NCBI RefSeq assembly: GCF_036711975.1
Contig: NC_091970.1
Coordinates: forward strand, 12,159,501 to 12,223,500
Length of the DNA stretch: 64,000 nt
Origin: Onthophagus taurus
Lineage: Eukaryota > Arthropoda > Insecta > Coleoptera > Scarabaeidae
Direction of reading: 5' to 3'
The notes beneath the pieces were generated by a model, which did no database searches, was not told the origin of the DNA, and worked only from the letters and a program-made list of their open reading frames with translations. Of the stretch, positions 32,673 to 42,989 are shown in pieces. Made by a program: the position numbers and the translations under genes. Numbering within the stretch: position 1 is the first letter of the stretch; each line of letters begins with the position of its first letter.

Positions 32673-32710
32673 GTCAAACTAGTTTCGGGGCTAGCCCCAT
32701 CCTCAGTGAC
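32673..32710 (-). ncRNA. Degenerate hammerhead-like motif, left Penelope arm
   Basis: On the minus strand: GTCA, then CTGAGGA (consensus CTGATGA with one change), stem II GGGGC/GCCCC, GAAAC, TA, GTT, then TGAC that pairs with GTCA as stem I. The U-to-G change in the core may reduce activity. Confidence 0.5.
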
Positions 32711-33420
32711 AACTGAATTTAAAAGGAGAAAATACAACGTTAAAATCATTCGAGAAAATATTAAATTAATTTTGGACAATATTGAAGTTAAACTTATAAA
32801 AATATATAAAAATGTAAATGACGAACAGAAGCAAAAACAAAAAAACGAAAAAACTTCTAAAAACTATTAAAAAAAAAAAAAAACACATTAAAACATGTTA
32901 AAAATATAAAATCCCAAAAACTACTTACTGTCAATAGAAGACTAATATTGTAAAGTGAAGATCATCAAAAAGGCAATTGAATGCATGTATAAAGCTGAAG
33001 GCGATATAATGCGGTGTTAAACGTGTACAGGGTGTCCAAATTTCGATGGGTTTGCAGGGTATCTCAGTTATTATGAAAGATAGAAAGTTGCGGCTTTCGC
33101 GAACCTGAACTACTTTTTTGTGAAACTTACAATGGCGCAAACCAAATTTATGAAGCCCTCTTTGTTTTTGATATACAGGGAGTGTTTCAAAATTTACGAT
33201 TTTCAGACAGCTCTTGTATCTCGGCTATCCGTAAACGTAAAAACGGGTTTTAATAGATTTTTTCACGTAGAATCCAATGGTGCACGTAGAATTTTTCTAA
33301 TCATCACGGTTTTTCAGTTATAAAGAGCTGAGTATTTTAGAAGTTGGGTATTTAGTATTTGAGTTGTGTTTATAACTCAAAAACCGTGATGACTAGAAAA
33401 ATTCTACGTGCATTATTGGA

Positions 33421-36198
33421 CCCTATATTAAATATACTGTACACAAATATTCGAGGTATTGGTAGTGGAATGGGGATGCTTGAGGGATACATTCAGGATA
33501 AAGATTTTAAAGTTTTGTGCCTTACTGAGACTTGGCTAAAAGAGTATGAAAGCGTAAATGTTTCAATATCTGCGCTGTATCCTTGTTCTTGTTACAGTCG
33601 TCGGGTGCATATTCGTGGAGGTTGCATGATATTAGTGAGAAATGATATACCTTGTAAGAATCTTGATAGGCTGGTCTGCACTTCAATTGAAAAACATTTT
33701 GAAATTAGTGGAATAAAAATTCTAGACCTAGATATAGTCATACTTACTATATACAGATCGCCAAGTGGTGATATTGATGTTTTTGTTGAGAAGTTAGACC
33801 ATGCATTGTCTTTCTTTCCTGCTTCTCAGAGAGTCATCGTTACGGGTGACTTTAATGTATGGTTTGGTACTGATAGGCACGATACGTGCTTGGTACTTGA
33901 ATGTTTCAATACTTTCGGCTTTATCCCATTGATTGAAACGGCAACACGTGGAAAAAATTGTATAGATAACATTTTTATTAATTTTGACTCCACATGTGTT
34001 GAAGCAGTAGTAAGTGACCAGTTGTCTGATCACAACAGTATCGCGGTGAGGTGCACACTAAATCAGGAGTCACGGTTGAATAAAATTACTTGTAGGCCTA
34101 TGACGGAGAGAGGCAAATTTGTCTTTTATGAATCTGTGTCAAATATTGACTGGGACTTTGTTTCCTACAATGACTTGGATATTGACAAAAAGTTTCAAAT
34201 GTTTTTGAGCGCTGTACTGGAGGGCTTTGAAATGGCTTTTCCCGTGAAACAGGTTGGTGAGAAACAGCTGGGGTCCTCTGATAACTGGTTTACTCCTGAA
34301 CTATGTATGCTACGCAATAGGCTAAATGTTCTCAATACAATTTATAAAGTAATGAATACTAACGAAGTAAAAAATATGAGAAATATAGTCCATGCTCAAT
34401 ATAATAAAAAAATTAAAGTAGCTAAAATAGAATATAATGATAGACTTATCAAGGAGTCTCAATGTTCAGGGAAAATAATGTGGCAAATTATTAATCAAAA
34501 TCGGCCCAACACCCTTAATAAAATTAAAGCCGAATTTGACCCTAACGAAGTTAATGATTTTTTTCTAAATGTACCCGTTGATATAATTAATAACTTAAAT
34601 AACTCCCATTTAGAAAATAAATTTACTTATTTTCTTAATAAAATTGACGCAAAACATTGTAGTTTTTCATTTGGGAAAGCATCTTTTATTGAGGTACGTG
34701 ACATTATTGATTCTCTTAAGCCAAAGTCAACTAAAGATATATATGGCCTAAGTGTAAAATTAATTAAACAAGTTAAAAATTTAATAATTGAACCTCTTAC
34801 TAAACTTATTAATTTTGCTATATGTGAAGGAGTATTTCCAAATGCTTTGAAAACAGGTTTAATAGTTCCCGTCTTTAAAAAGGGAAGTCCTGACCAGTTA
34901 GAGAATTTTAGGCCAATCTCACTCTTGCCGGTGTTCTCGAAGATATTTGAAAGGGTGCTGAGCAGTAGGATTGCTGATTACTTTGAGGGTAATTCCTTGT
35001 TTGCTGCCACACAATACGGATTTCGTAAGGGTAAATGCACATCTGAGGCAATAGCTGACTTTGTTGAAAGAACTGTTGAATGCTTTGAACAGGGGCAATA
35101 TCTTGTTGGAAGTTTTTGTGATTTGAGTAAAGCTTTCGACTGTGTACAACATGACCTTTTGATTGAAAAATTAAATAAATATAATTTTGATAATCTCAGT
35201 TTGAAACTAATCAAATCTTATCTTACAGGTAGAACTCAAACTGTTAAATGTGGAAATAGCTTTTCAGAAAAGAAATTAATAACCGTGGGTGTCCCACAAG
35301 GGTCAATTCTGGGACCGTTATTATTCTTAATTTATATCAATGATCTTGCTCAAAATATAAGTCAGTCGGATGTAATAATGTACGCCGATGACACAACCAT
35401 AATAAACTTTGGAAATAACCATGAAATGACACAGTCGAAGGCGCATACTGCACTAAATAATGCCGAAATGTGGTTTACGTCGAACAAACTGAAACTAAAT
35501 ACTGAAAAGACAACAGTTACTGCTTTTTCAATGCGGTCTACCTTGAATTCTGATTGTGTTAAATTTCTAGGCGTTTATCTGGATCCTAAATTAACTTGGG
35601 ACAAACATATCCAATATGTATTTAATAAACTATCTAGTAGTATATATCTGCTTCGTCTCTTAAGCAATAATGTGTCAAAACAGGTATTAAAATGTGCGTA
35701 TTTTCGCTGTGTCAAAGTATAATGACATATGCACTCCTGGTTTGGGGGGGTGCCTCAAGCTGCGATAGAATATTTCGACTTCAGAGAAGAGCAATAAGAA
35801 TTTTAGACAACTTAAAATACAGAGATGATTGTCGTAACTCTTTCATAAAGCAAAAAATTTTAACCTTCCCGGGATTGTACATCCTGGAATGTGTGATCTA
35901 TGTCAGGCAAAACCTTCACAAGTGTGTTACTCACGATAGTGTGCACGGATATGAAACTAGGAATGGAGCACACTTGATACCTAATTTCTGCAGGCTTACC
36001 AGAAGTCAACGCCATTTTAATTTTGTGGCAATAAAATTTTTCAATAAAATTCCTGCAGAAGTTACAAGGCTATCACATAGGCTTTTTAAACTAAAAATGA
36101 AATCTTTTCTTATTCAGAGGGCTTATTATTCGTGCCTCGAGTATTTGGATGATGTTGTAAATGTGGGTGATTTTGAACCTGTTATTAAAATTAATTAA
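33421..36198 (+). pseudogene. LINE ORF2: endonuclease and reverse transcriptase, one frameshift
   Basis: The frame carries an AP-endonuclease domain: NIRGIGSGMG, CLTETWL, YRSPSG, VTGDFN, GKNCIDNIF and SDHNSI. The RT domain follows with PVFKKGSPDQLENFRPISLL, QYGFRKGKCTSEA, FCDLSKAFDCV, GVPQGSILGPLLFL and the catalytic YADD at about 35378-35389. A single-base frameshift near 35700 separates the last part (QSIMTYALLVWG onward), which ends at 36198. Otherwise nearly 920 codons are open, so this copy is fairly young. The enzyme nicks target DNA and copies its RNA there. Some open codons before 33421 belong to the host palindrome, not to the LINE. Confidence 0.9.
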
Positions 36199-36342
36199 CG
36201 ATCAGTTGTTATGCTGTGTTTGTTACGCCGTAGATTGTTTGTTTTATTTCAAGTAGTTTTTAACATGTATTGTTTAATATGAATTATGACAAGTGTGACA
36301 TATTATAATGTATTGTATATTGAAATATCGAGCATGAATAAA

Positions 36343-36371
<29 letters not shown>
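33421..36371 (+). mobile_element. LINE inserted in the palindromic element
   Basis: The left junction is after ...GTGCATTATTGGA (33420) and the right junction is after an (ATT)n tail ending at about 36371; palindrome sequence resumes on both sides. It is 5' truncated at the start of the endonuclease domain. Only ORF2 remains. A microsatellite tail rather than poly(A) fits CR1/L2-like LINEs. Confidence 0.85.
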
Positions 36372-36373
<2 letters not shown>

Positions 36374-37026
36374 CACGTGAAAAAATCTATTAGAACCCGT
36401 TTTTACTTTCTTACTACGTTTCCGGATAGCCGAGATACAGGAGGTGTCTGAAAATCGTAAATTTCAAACACTTCTTATATATCAAAAACGAAGAGGGCTA
36501 TGAAAATTTGGTTTGGGCCATTGTAAGTTTCACAAAAAAGTAGCTCAGGTTCGCGAAAGCCGCAATTTTCTATGTTTCATAATAACTGAGATACCCTGCA
36601 ACCCATCGAAATTTGGACACCCTGTACAGCAAATTGATTAAAATGCCGGCAGCAAAAAAGCACGTTATTTTAAACGCTAAAAAGGAGAAGAAAAATAAAA
36701 ATAAGTAAAAGAAGAGAAAAAAAGAAAAACAATAAAATAAAAATAAAAAACAACTAAGAGCATTTAAAAAATCACTTAATAACAAAGATATACCTTGTTA
36801 AAAATAAAAAAAAAAATCAAAAACCATATTGAACCTTTAAAGAGACGTGAAGAAACAAGACTGAGGACAAATGTGAAAAACACACTGAAAAGAAATGAGA
36901 TAAAGAAAAAGAGAAAAAAGTGAAATGGAAATATAGAATTTAAAGAGCGCTAAAAATGAATATAACTTGTAAATTGAATTGTTATTTTAAATTTAGGTAT
37001 GTAAATAAAGGATTATACAAATTTTG

Positions 37027-38280
37027 AACATAGACATTCCCATTCGTCCGATAACAGCTTTTAATTCTTCACCTACTGCTAAAATTTCAAAATTTTTATT
37101 AAATATTTTTAAATTAATTGATTTTAAACCAATTTTTACAGTAAATTATTTATAAATAAAACTAAAATTCTTAATTTTCATAACAAAATTTTAATTTCCT
37201 TTGATATTACTAATCTCTATTCTAATGTTCCAATAGATTTAACTCTAGAATTAACCTCAAAAATTTTTAAGGATTTTTTTAATAACAATAGAACATTGTA
37301 ATATAATACTGAAACATGTTATTACACAAAATTTCTGTACTTTTAATAATGAATTTTTTCATATATCAGAAGGACTTCCAATGGGAATGCCACTGTCAAG
37401 TCTTCTTGCTGACATTTTCTTGGATCATATAGAAAATAATTATATTATTAATAATGTTAATCCTTTTAAGAACAATATCCATTCTTGGATTCGTTATGTA
37501 GATGATGTAGCTTCGGCAAATGAATTCTTAACTTTTTTAAATAATGTACATCCTAAACTTAACTTTACAACAGAATTTGAAAGTAATAATTCTTTAAATT
37601 TCTTAGAGCTAACTTTAACTCGTTCATTTGATAAATTAGATTATAACATTTACAGAAAATCTACTGTTATTCCTACAACTATCCCGTTTTATTACACATC
37701 CCATGTCACAAAAACTTTCTAATTTTAGATTTTTAATTAATCGTATGTTTAATTATCCTTTAACTGAAAATAACAGAAAAAATGAAATTAACTATATATA
37801 TTCTTTGGCTTTAGATAATAACTTTCCTACTAAATTAATTAAAAACCTTTTTTATAAAATTCAACGTCAATATGACCCTTTATATGTTAAAATTTCCACT
37901 AATACAATTTATAAACCTATTGCGTTTAACCATTTTTCTTTATTGTCTAAGAATATTTTTAGTAAGTTTAATATTTCATTGGCTTTCTCAAATAATAATT
38001 CCATTCTTAAACTTTTATCCAATTATCACTATAAAGATTTTAATCATTTGAAGGATAGTGGGGTATACTCTATCAGTTGCTCTAATTGTAATGTTATTTA
38101 CATTGGTCAAACAGGGAGAAAATTGGAAACTCGTATTAGCGAGCACAAACACAAAATTGAAACGGGGCATAAAATTGATTATGATAACACATCTTTAATT
38201 CACAAATGTCGGTTCTTTTGGAATTGCTGGAGATTCACAAACTGAATTTAAACAATAATTATAGACCTTTAAATGATCAA
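37027..38280 (+). pseudogene. Penelope-like RT and GIY-YIG endonuclease, decayed
   Basis: Pieces in order: IPIRPITAFNSSPTAKISKF near 37035, a SFDITNLYSNVP-like stretch near 37200, EGLPMGMPLSSLLADIFLD at 37370 onward, and YVDDV (the RT catalytic box) at about 37496-37510. After a frame change near 37705 the thumb region follows. A GIY-YIG domain then occurs: GVYSISCSNCNVIYIGQTGR, then RISEHKH. A further frameshift near 38205 precedes the C-terminal LELLEIHKLN. RT plus C-terminal GIY-YIG defines canonical Penelope-like elements. The endonuclease nicks DNA and the RT copies the element from the nick. Several stops upstream of 37370 make it inactive. Confidence 0.9.
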
Positions 38281-38987
38281 ATTCAAAATTTGTATAAACC
38301 TTTATTTACATACCTAAATTTAAAATAACAATTCAATTTACAAGTTATATTCCTTTTTGGCGCTCTTTAACTTCTATATTTCTATTTCACTTTTTTCTCT
38401 TTTTCTTTCTTTCATTTCTTTTCAGTGTGTTTTTCACATTTGTCCTCAGTCTTGTTTCTTCACGTCTCTTTAAAGGTTCAACATGGTTTTTGATTATTTT
38501 TCAACAAGGTATATCTTTGTTATTAAGTGATTTTTTACCTGCGTTTAGTTGTTTTTTTATTTTTATTTTATTGTTTTTCTTTTTTTCTCTTTTTTTATCT
38601 AATTTTTACTTATTTTTATTTTTCTTCTCCTTTTAGCGTTTAAAATAACGTGCTTTTTTTACTGTCGCCATTTTAATCAATTTGCTGTACACGTTTAACA
38701 CAGCATTATATCGCCTTCAGCTTTATACATGCATTCAATTGCCTTTTTGGTGATCTTCACTTTACAATATTAGTCTTCTATTGACATTAAGTAGTTTTTG
38801 GGATTTTATATTTTTAACATGTTTTAATGTGTTTTTTTAAATAGTTTTTAGAAGTTTTTTCGTTTTTTCGTTTTTGCTCCTGTTCGTCATTTACATTTTA
38901 ATAAGTTTAACTTAAATATTGTCCAAAATTAATTTAATATTTTCTCGAATGATTTTAACATTGTATTTTCTCCTTTTAAATTCAGTT

Positions 38988-39025
38988 GTCACTGAGGATG
39001 GGGCTAGCCCCGAAACTAGTTTGAC
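38988..39025 (+). ncRNA. Degenerate hammerhead-like motif, right Penelope arm
   Basis: GTCA, CTGAGGA, stem II GGGGC/GCCCC, GAAAC, TA, GTT, TGAC: the same motif as at 32673-32710, here in the orientation of the RT gene. Stem I is GTCA/TGAC and stem III is very short, as in hammerheads of Penelope-like terminal repeats. Confidence 0.5.
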
Positions 39026-39078
39026 TTAAAATTTATTAAATATAGCAAGTTAAGAAGTTTTTTCGTTTTATTTTTAAA

Positions 39079-39640
39079 TAATTCACTTGCAACATGTATC
39101 TACACTCTAAATACAATAATTTCAGACATTTTTGTGTATGTTTAGCCAAATTTAGATACAATTTAATCATTTTAGACAATTTCATAAAATTTTTCAGTTT
39201 TGAACAACTTTAGACAAATTTAAACAATTTTAGATAAATTTTGCGCTTTTAAATAATTTTGAACAAGTATACATAATTTCAGTATTATTTTGAATATTTT
39301 TCACTGGTATTTTGTAAAATGTTGATAATTTTAGATATAAATAATTTAGACAATTTTGTACAAGTTTGGCCAAGTTTTGATAATATTAGCCACATTTTGA
39401 TCGTATAAAATATACGGTTTTGAACAAGTTTAGACAAGTTTAAACAATTTAAGACAAATTGAACGCTTTTAAATAATTTTGTACAAGCTTACATAATTTT
39501 AGTAACATTTAGAGAAATTTTGATAATTTTAAATACGTTTTGAATATTTTAGACAATTTTGTATAAGTTTAGCCAAATTTAGATAACTTTGCATAAATTT
39601 AAATTGTGTCTTAAATTCAACTTAACATTAATTTATTTAT
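39079..39640. repeat. TTTAGACAATTTTG-like low-complexity repeat (right block)
   Basis: Many degenerate units combining TTTAGACAA, TTTTGAACAAG and TTTTAGATAA. No gene. Same family as 32513-32620 and 20821-20905. Confidence 0.6.
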
Positions 39641-39842
39641 GTTCGGTAGTAAAATAACAACGATTGTGTACAAAAGCACTATTGTGTAGGTGAGGCAATG
39701 AATCATTTGAAATGATTCGCGAAATGCGCTCTTGATGTCTTAGGCTACGTGCGCATTCGGCGGCCATGTCGCGGCTGCCAGTATTCTTCCAAGCGATTGT
39801 TTGGCGGCCAGAAATAATCAGTAGAATTCACGGGTTGCTAAT

Positions 39843-41834
39843 ATGAACGTCGAGGAGATAGCTGTAATTGTGTATTTAGTTATGCGGAAGAAGAAAAAGA
39901 GAAATGCACGAATAAATATTGGGTGCATCCATTATTACGTGAACGACAATCAAAAGGACTGTTTTATACTTACTACTTTGACATCAAAAATTATGGAGCC
40001 AAATTCTTCAATTATATGAGAATGTCAAGGAGCACGTTTCATCACCTACTGGATGGAATAAAAACAAAAATAAGTGGAAGTAATAGCCGCTTTCGTCAGT
40101 GTATATCACCAGAAAAAAAATTAGTTATTACTGTGAGGTAAGTTATTTTTACTAAAATATAATATATAAATAATATAAAATATAATAAAAACTAAGGATA
40201 TAATTCAAGCACTTCCGATGCTTGTGAAGCATTAGAATATTCGGATTCTGGTGATTGCACCTGCTGTGAACTCAAACGGTGTTGACCGTTTGTAGAGTTA
40301 TCAAATGTTCCAGCACTTGGAATAGTAGAATAACCTGGATGATAGCCTTGAAAACTGTTGGTATATACATTCGAATAATAATTGTTTTGGTTGAAACGTT
40401 CAGATTGTAAACGGCTAGGTTGAAACTTGTCTATGGTTTCCATTAACTCAATTCTTGCTCGCATCTTTGCAGCAGGGGGGATATTTTTAAAGCCATCTAA
40501 CAATGATAAAAAAAACATTCGATCAGAGTCCGATTCATTTAGTGTATCTCTCTTTTCTCTAGTATTTATACTGTCTTTTAATACTGTAATTAGAGCCTGT
40601 ACTCCGTCGTCATCACAATTAGGAGCTCTCTTTCTCTTTGATCTGAGTGATTGACTATTTTCTGGGTTTGGAGAAATTACTGAACTGTCATCATTATTTG
40701 TCTTAGTGTCAGGCAGATCTGGCATACTGGATTGTGTATTGTTGCTCCCCAATATTGGTGTCAGAAACTGAAGTTGGGTAAAATAGATATAAGGTGATTT
40801 ACGCTGTGCACCAGAACCACTTCTGACACCTTTTATCCGACGTAGCTCTCTTTGAAAAGAGTCCCTTTCCATTTTTTTTGAAGCGCTACACCTGTAAAGA
40901 AATTTTATTTAATTTATTAAGTAAGCAAATGAAAAATATGTTCATTGAAGTAATTTTTTACAGATATTTGGCGACAGGATGTTCTTTTGCACATATAAGT
41001 CATGATTTCCGAATTGTATTAACAACTACAGGAGAAATAGTATCGGATGTCTGTCAAGCAATATGGGAAAATATAAAACCAATCGCGATTCCGCCTTTGA
41101 CAAGGGATAAGTGGAATGAAGTAGCGGAAGGTTTTAAAAAAAACGCACAATTCCCAAATTGCATCGGTGCTGTGGATGGCAAGCACATTAAAGTTAAATC
41201 ACCAGAGCATTCGGGTTCACTTTATTTCAACTACAAGCACTTTTTTTCAATTGTATTACTTGCAATATGCGATGCAGATTATAAGTTTATTTATATAGAT
41301 GTTGGTGCATATGGTAAATGCAGTGATTCTTCTATTTTCAAAGATTCTGTTTTTTATGATAGACTTATGAGCAATAACTTGGACATACCGAGTAATAAGC
41401 CAATCAAAGAAAACGGTCAAGCAATGCCATTCGTCTTGGTGGGTGATGAGGCTTTTTCTCTGTCAGAACATATGATGCGGCCATATGCAGGAAGAATCTT
41501 GCCTGATACCAAAAGAACATTCAATTACCGACTCTCACGTGCTCGCCGCTACATCGAATGTAGTTTTGGAATATTAGCAAGTAAATGGCGCATTCTACAT
41601 CAACCCCTAGTCGTTAAAAAGGAATTTGCAGTTTCGATTGTCAAAGCTATATGTGTTTTACATAATTTTGTGCGAGAACGAGATGGGTATAGATTTGAGG
41701 ACACATTCTTTATTCCTCAAAATTTATTAGAAATATCTCCATGTCATCCTTCTAGAGCAAATAGAACATCATCTCAATACAGGGACATGTTTGCAGATTA
41801 CTTTTGTACTGATGGTCGCTTATCATGGCAATAA
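39843..41834 (+). pseudogene. HARBI1-type transposase, two exons, frameshift in exon 1
   Basis: Exon 1 is 39843-40137, with ATG context MNVEEIAVIVYLVMRKK and then, one frame over, WVHPLLRERQSKGLFYTYYF. The shift lies near 39905. Exon 2 is 40964-41834. The intron 40138-40963 is GT-AG (GTAAGT donor; TTTTTTACAG acceptor) and joins in phase to give VRYLATGCSF. The DDE core follows: GAVDGKHIKVK (first Asp), VGDEAF (second Asp), RARRYIECSFG (Glu). Harbinger transposases cut and paste with 3-bp duplications and usually need a second element-coded DNA-binding protein. Apart from the N-terminal shift the frame is open. Its intron contains the main exon of the opposite-strand MADF gene. Confidence 0.9.
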
Positions 41835-42030
41835 TAAACGATTACTTACCCAGTTCTGCGTTTTCTTTTTCTTCCAAGCCTTCGCCGCCAAACATATTTG
41901 TCAGTTCTATCCATAGTTGTCGCTTCACATCTTTATTCGAATAATCACTTGACGACATATCCCATATGCCCCTTCTAGCTTCAATTTCAACTATAAATCT
42001 TTCGGTATCGAAATGATCCTGGCGAGACAT
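40192..42030 (-). pseudogene. MADF/BESS-like protein of the Harbinger element, two exons
   Basis: Exon 1 runs from the ATG at 42030 to 41850 (RFIVEIEARRGIWDMSSSDYSNK, a MADF start) and ends at a GTAAGT donor. Exon 2 begins after an acceptor (TTCTTTACAG) at 40891 and runs to 40192. It completes the MADF-like helix region (FQRELRRIKG, YIYFTQLQFL) and holds a BESS-like segment (FFLSLLDGFKNIPPAAKMRARIELM) near residue 150. By my reading the two splice phases disagree by one base, so there is an indel or a different junction. In Harbinger systems the partner protein imports the transposase into the nucleus and helps bind the ends. The intron contains transposase exon 2 on the other strand. Confidence 0.75.
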
Positions 42031-42989
42031 CGTAGCGAAAATATATAAAATATTTGAAGATGGAGTACCGGCCGCTGCGGCTAATGCGCTCGCACTGCGC
42101 GTATGGTAAGGAAAATGAATGATCTCGACGGCACACAGTGGGACGAAAGTGAAAAAGGGTGGACATGGGTGTTTTTATTTTTATACCATGCTCTTTTTTT
42201 ACAAATTGTTGCTACCAAAAACTATAAAATGTTAAACTATAAAATAATTGAGTCATATACAGTGTGTTCATAATACACACATTAGTGTTATACAGGTGGT
42301 CGGTAATAAATTGACCATAGAGTAACTACAAATTCTATTTTCATTTAAAATGAAAATAATACCAAAAATGTATTGGCAAAATATTGCTCATATAATGTAT
42401 ACACGGCGTTGAAGATTGTCTTTCAGTTAATTACTTCTTTCATAAATTGAACAGTTTCAGAAAAAATGACTTGAAAACTAGTATTATGGGGAGTTTAATG
42501 GTAGAAAATCCACTATCACAAAAAAAAAGAGTTAACAAACAAAATAAATATAACGAACATAATAAGAGTAATAAAAAATAGCAATAAGAAACTATTACAC
42601 CAAACGGTAATTAGAGAGTGTAACCGTGATAACCGTATTAACACTCAAAATAACAGAAAAACATTCAACACCTGAATGTTAATTGGTAAATAATTAATGC
42701 AGATTTGAAACTGTCTCTTGAAAAAAAGTAAAAACAAAAGAATGAAGATAAACGCTCAATGAATGATGAACCAACTCACAACTGAACAGATAACTAATTT
42801 AATAAATAATTGTAACAAATATAATAAAAGTAAAAACACAAAACAACACACAAGACATACAATAAATTGAATGTTAATCAGAAAAGTATAAACAGAAGAA
42901 TAAACACAAGCGCCCAATGAATGATGAACCAACTCAATGTTCATTCTAAAAATTCTCCTGCTTCTGAATCATATTCCTCGCCCTTTTCA

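Larger units (their letters stand above)
33028..36624. mobile_element. Palindromic TA-flanked element, split by a LINE
   Basis: It starts CAGGGTGTCCAAATTTCGAT at 33028 and ends with the reverse complement at 36624, with TA duplicated (33026-33027 and 36625-36626). The intact Penelope arm on the other side shows the empty site, with a single TA at 38688-38689. The element is one long palindrome (33028-33420 plus 36372-36624, with the two halves of the palindrome meeting near 33340) and has no coding capacity of its own. Confidence 0.9.
32621..39078 (+). mobile_element. Penelope-like element with inverted terminal arms
   Basis: The right arm (about 38300-39078) contains the 3' part and terminal repeat. 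The left arm is its reverse complement and is split into 32621-33027 and 36627-37025 by a TA-flanked insertion. Between the arms is a plus-strand RT plus GIY-YIG frame. Each arm carries a hammerhead-like motif. Inverted, 5'-truncated partner copies are well known for Penelope-like elements. The outer ends read TTAAAAATAAAACG and CGTTTTATTTTTAA. Confidence 0.82.

Noticed and set aside
38427..38636. 69-codon Phe/Leu-rich frame that looks like a membrane protein
   Set aside because: It lies in the T-rich noncoding part of the Penelope arm and is mirrored in the other arm as a poly-purine tract; low complexity, not a gene.
39079..39640. CRISPR-like or regulatory array from regularly recurring TTTAGACAA units
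   Set aside because: Unit length and spacing are irregular, there are no conserved spacers, and the DNA is eukaryotic.
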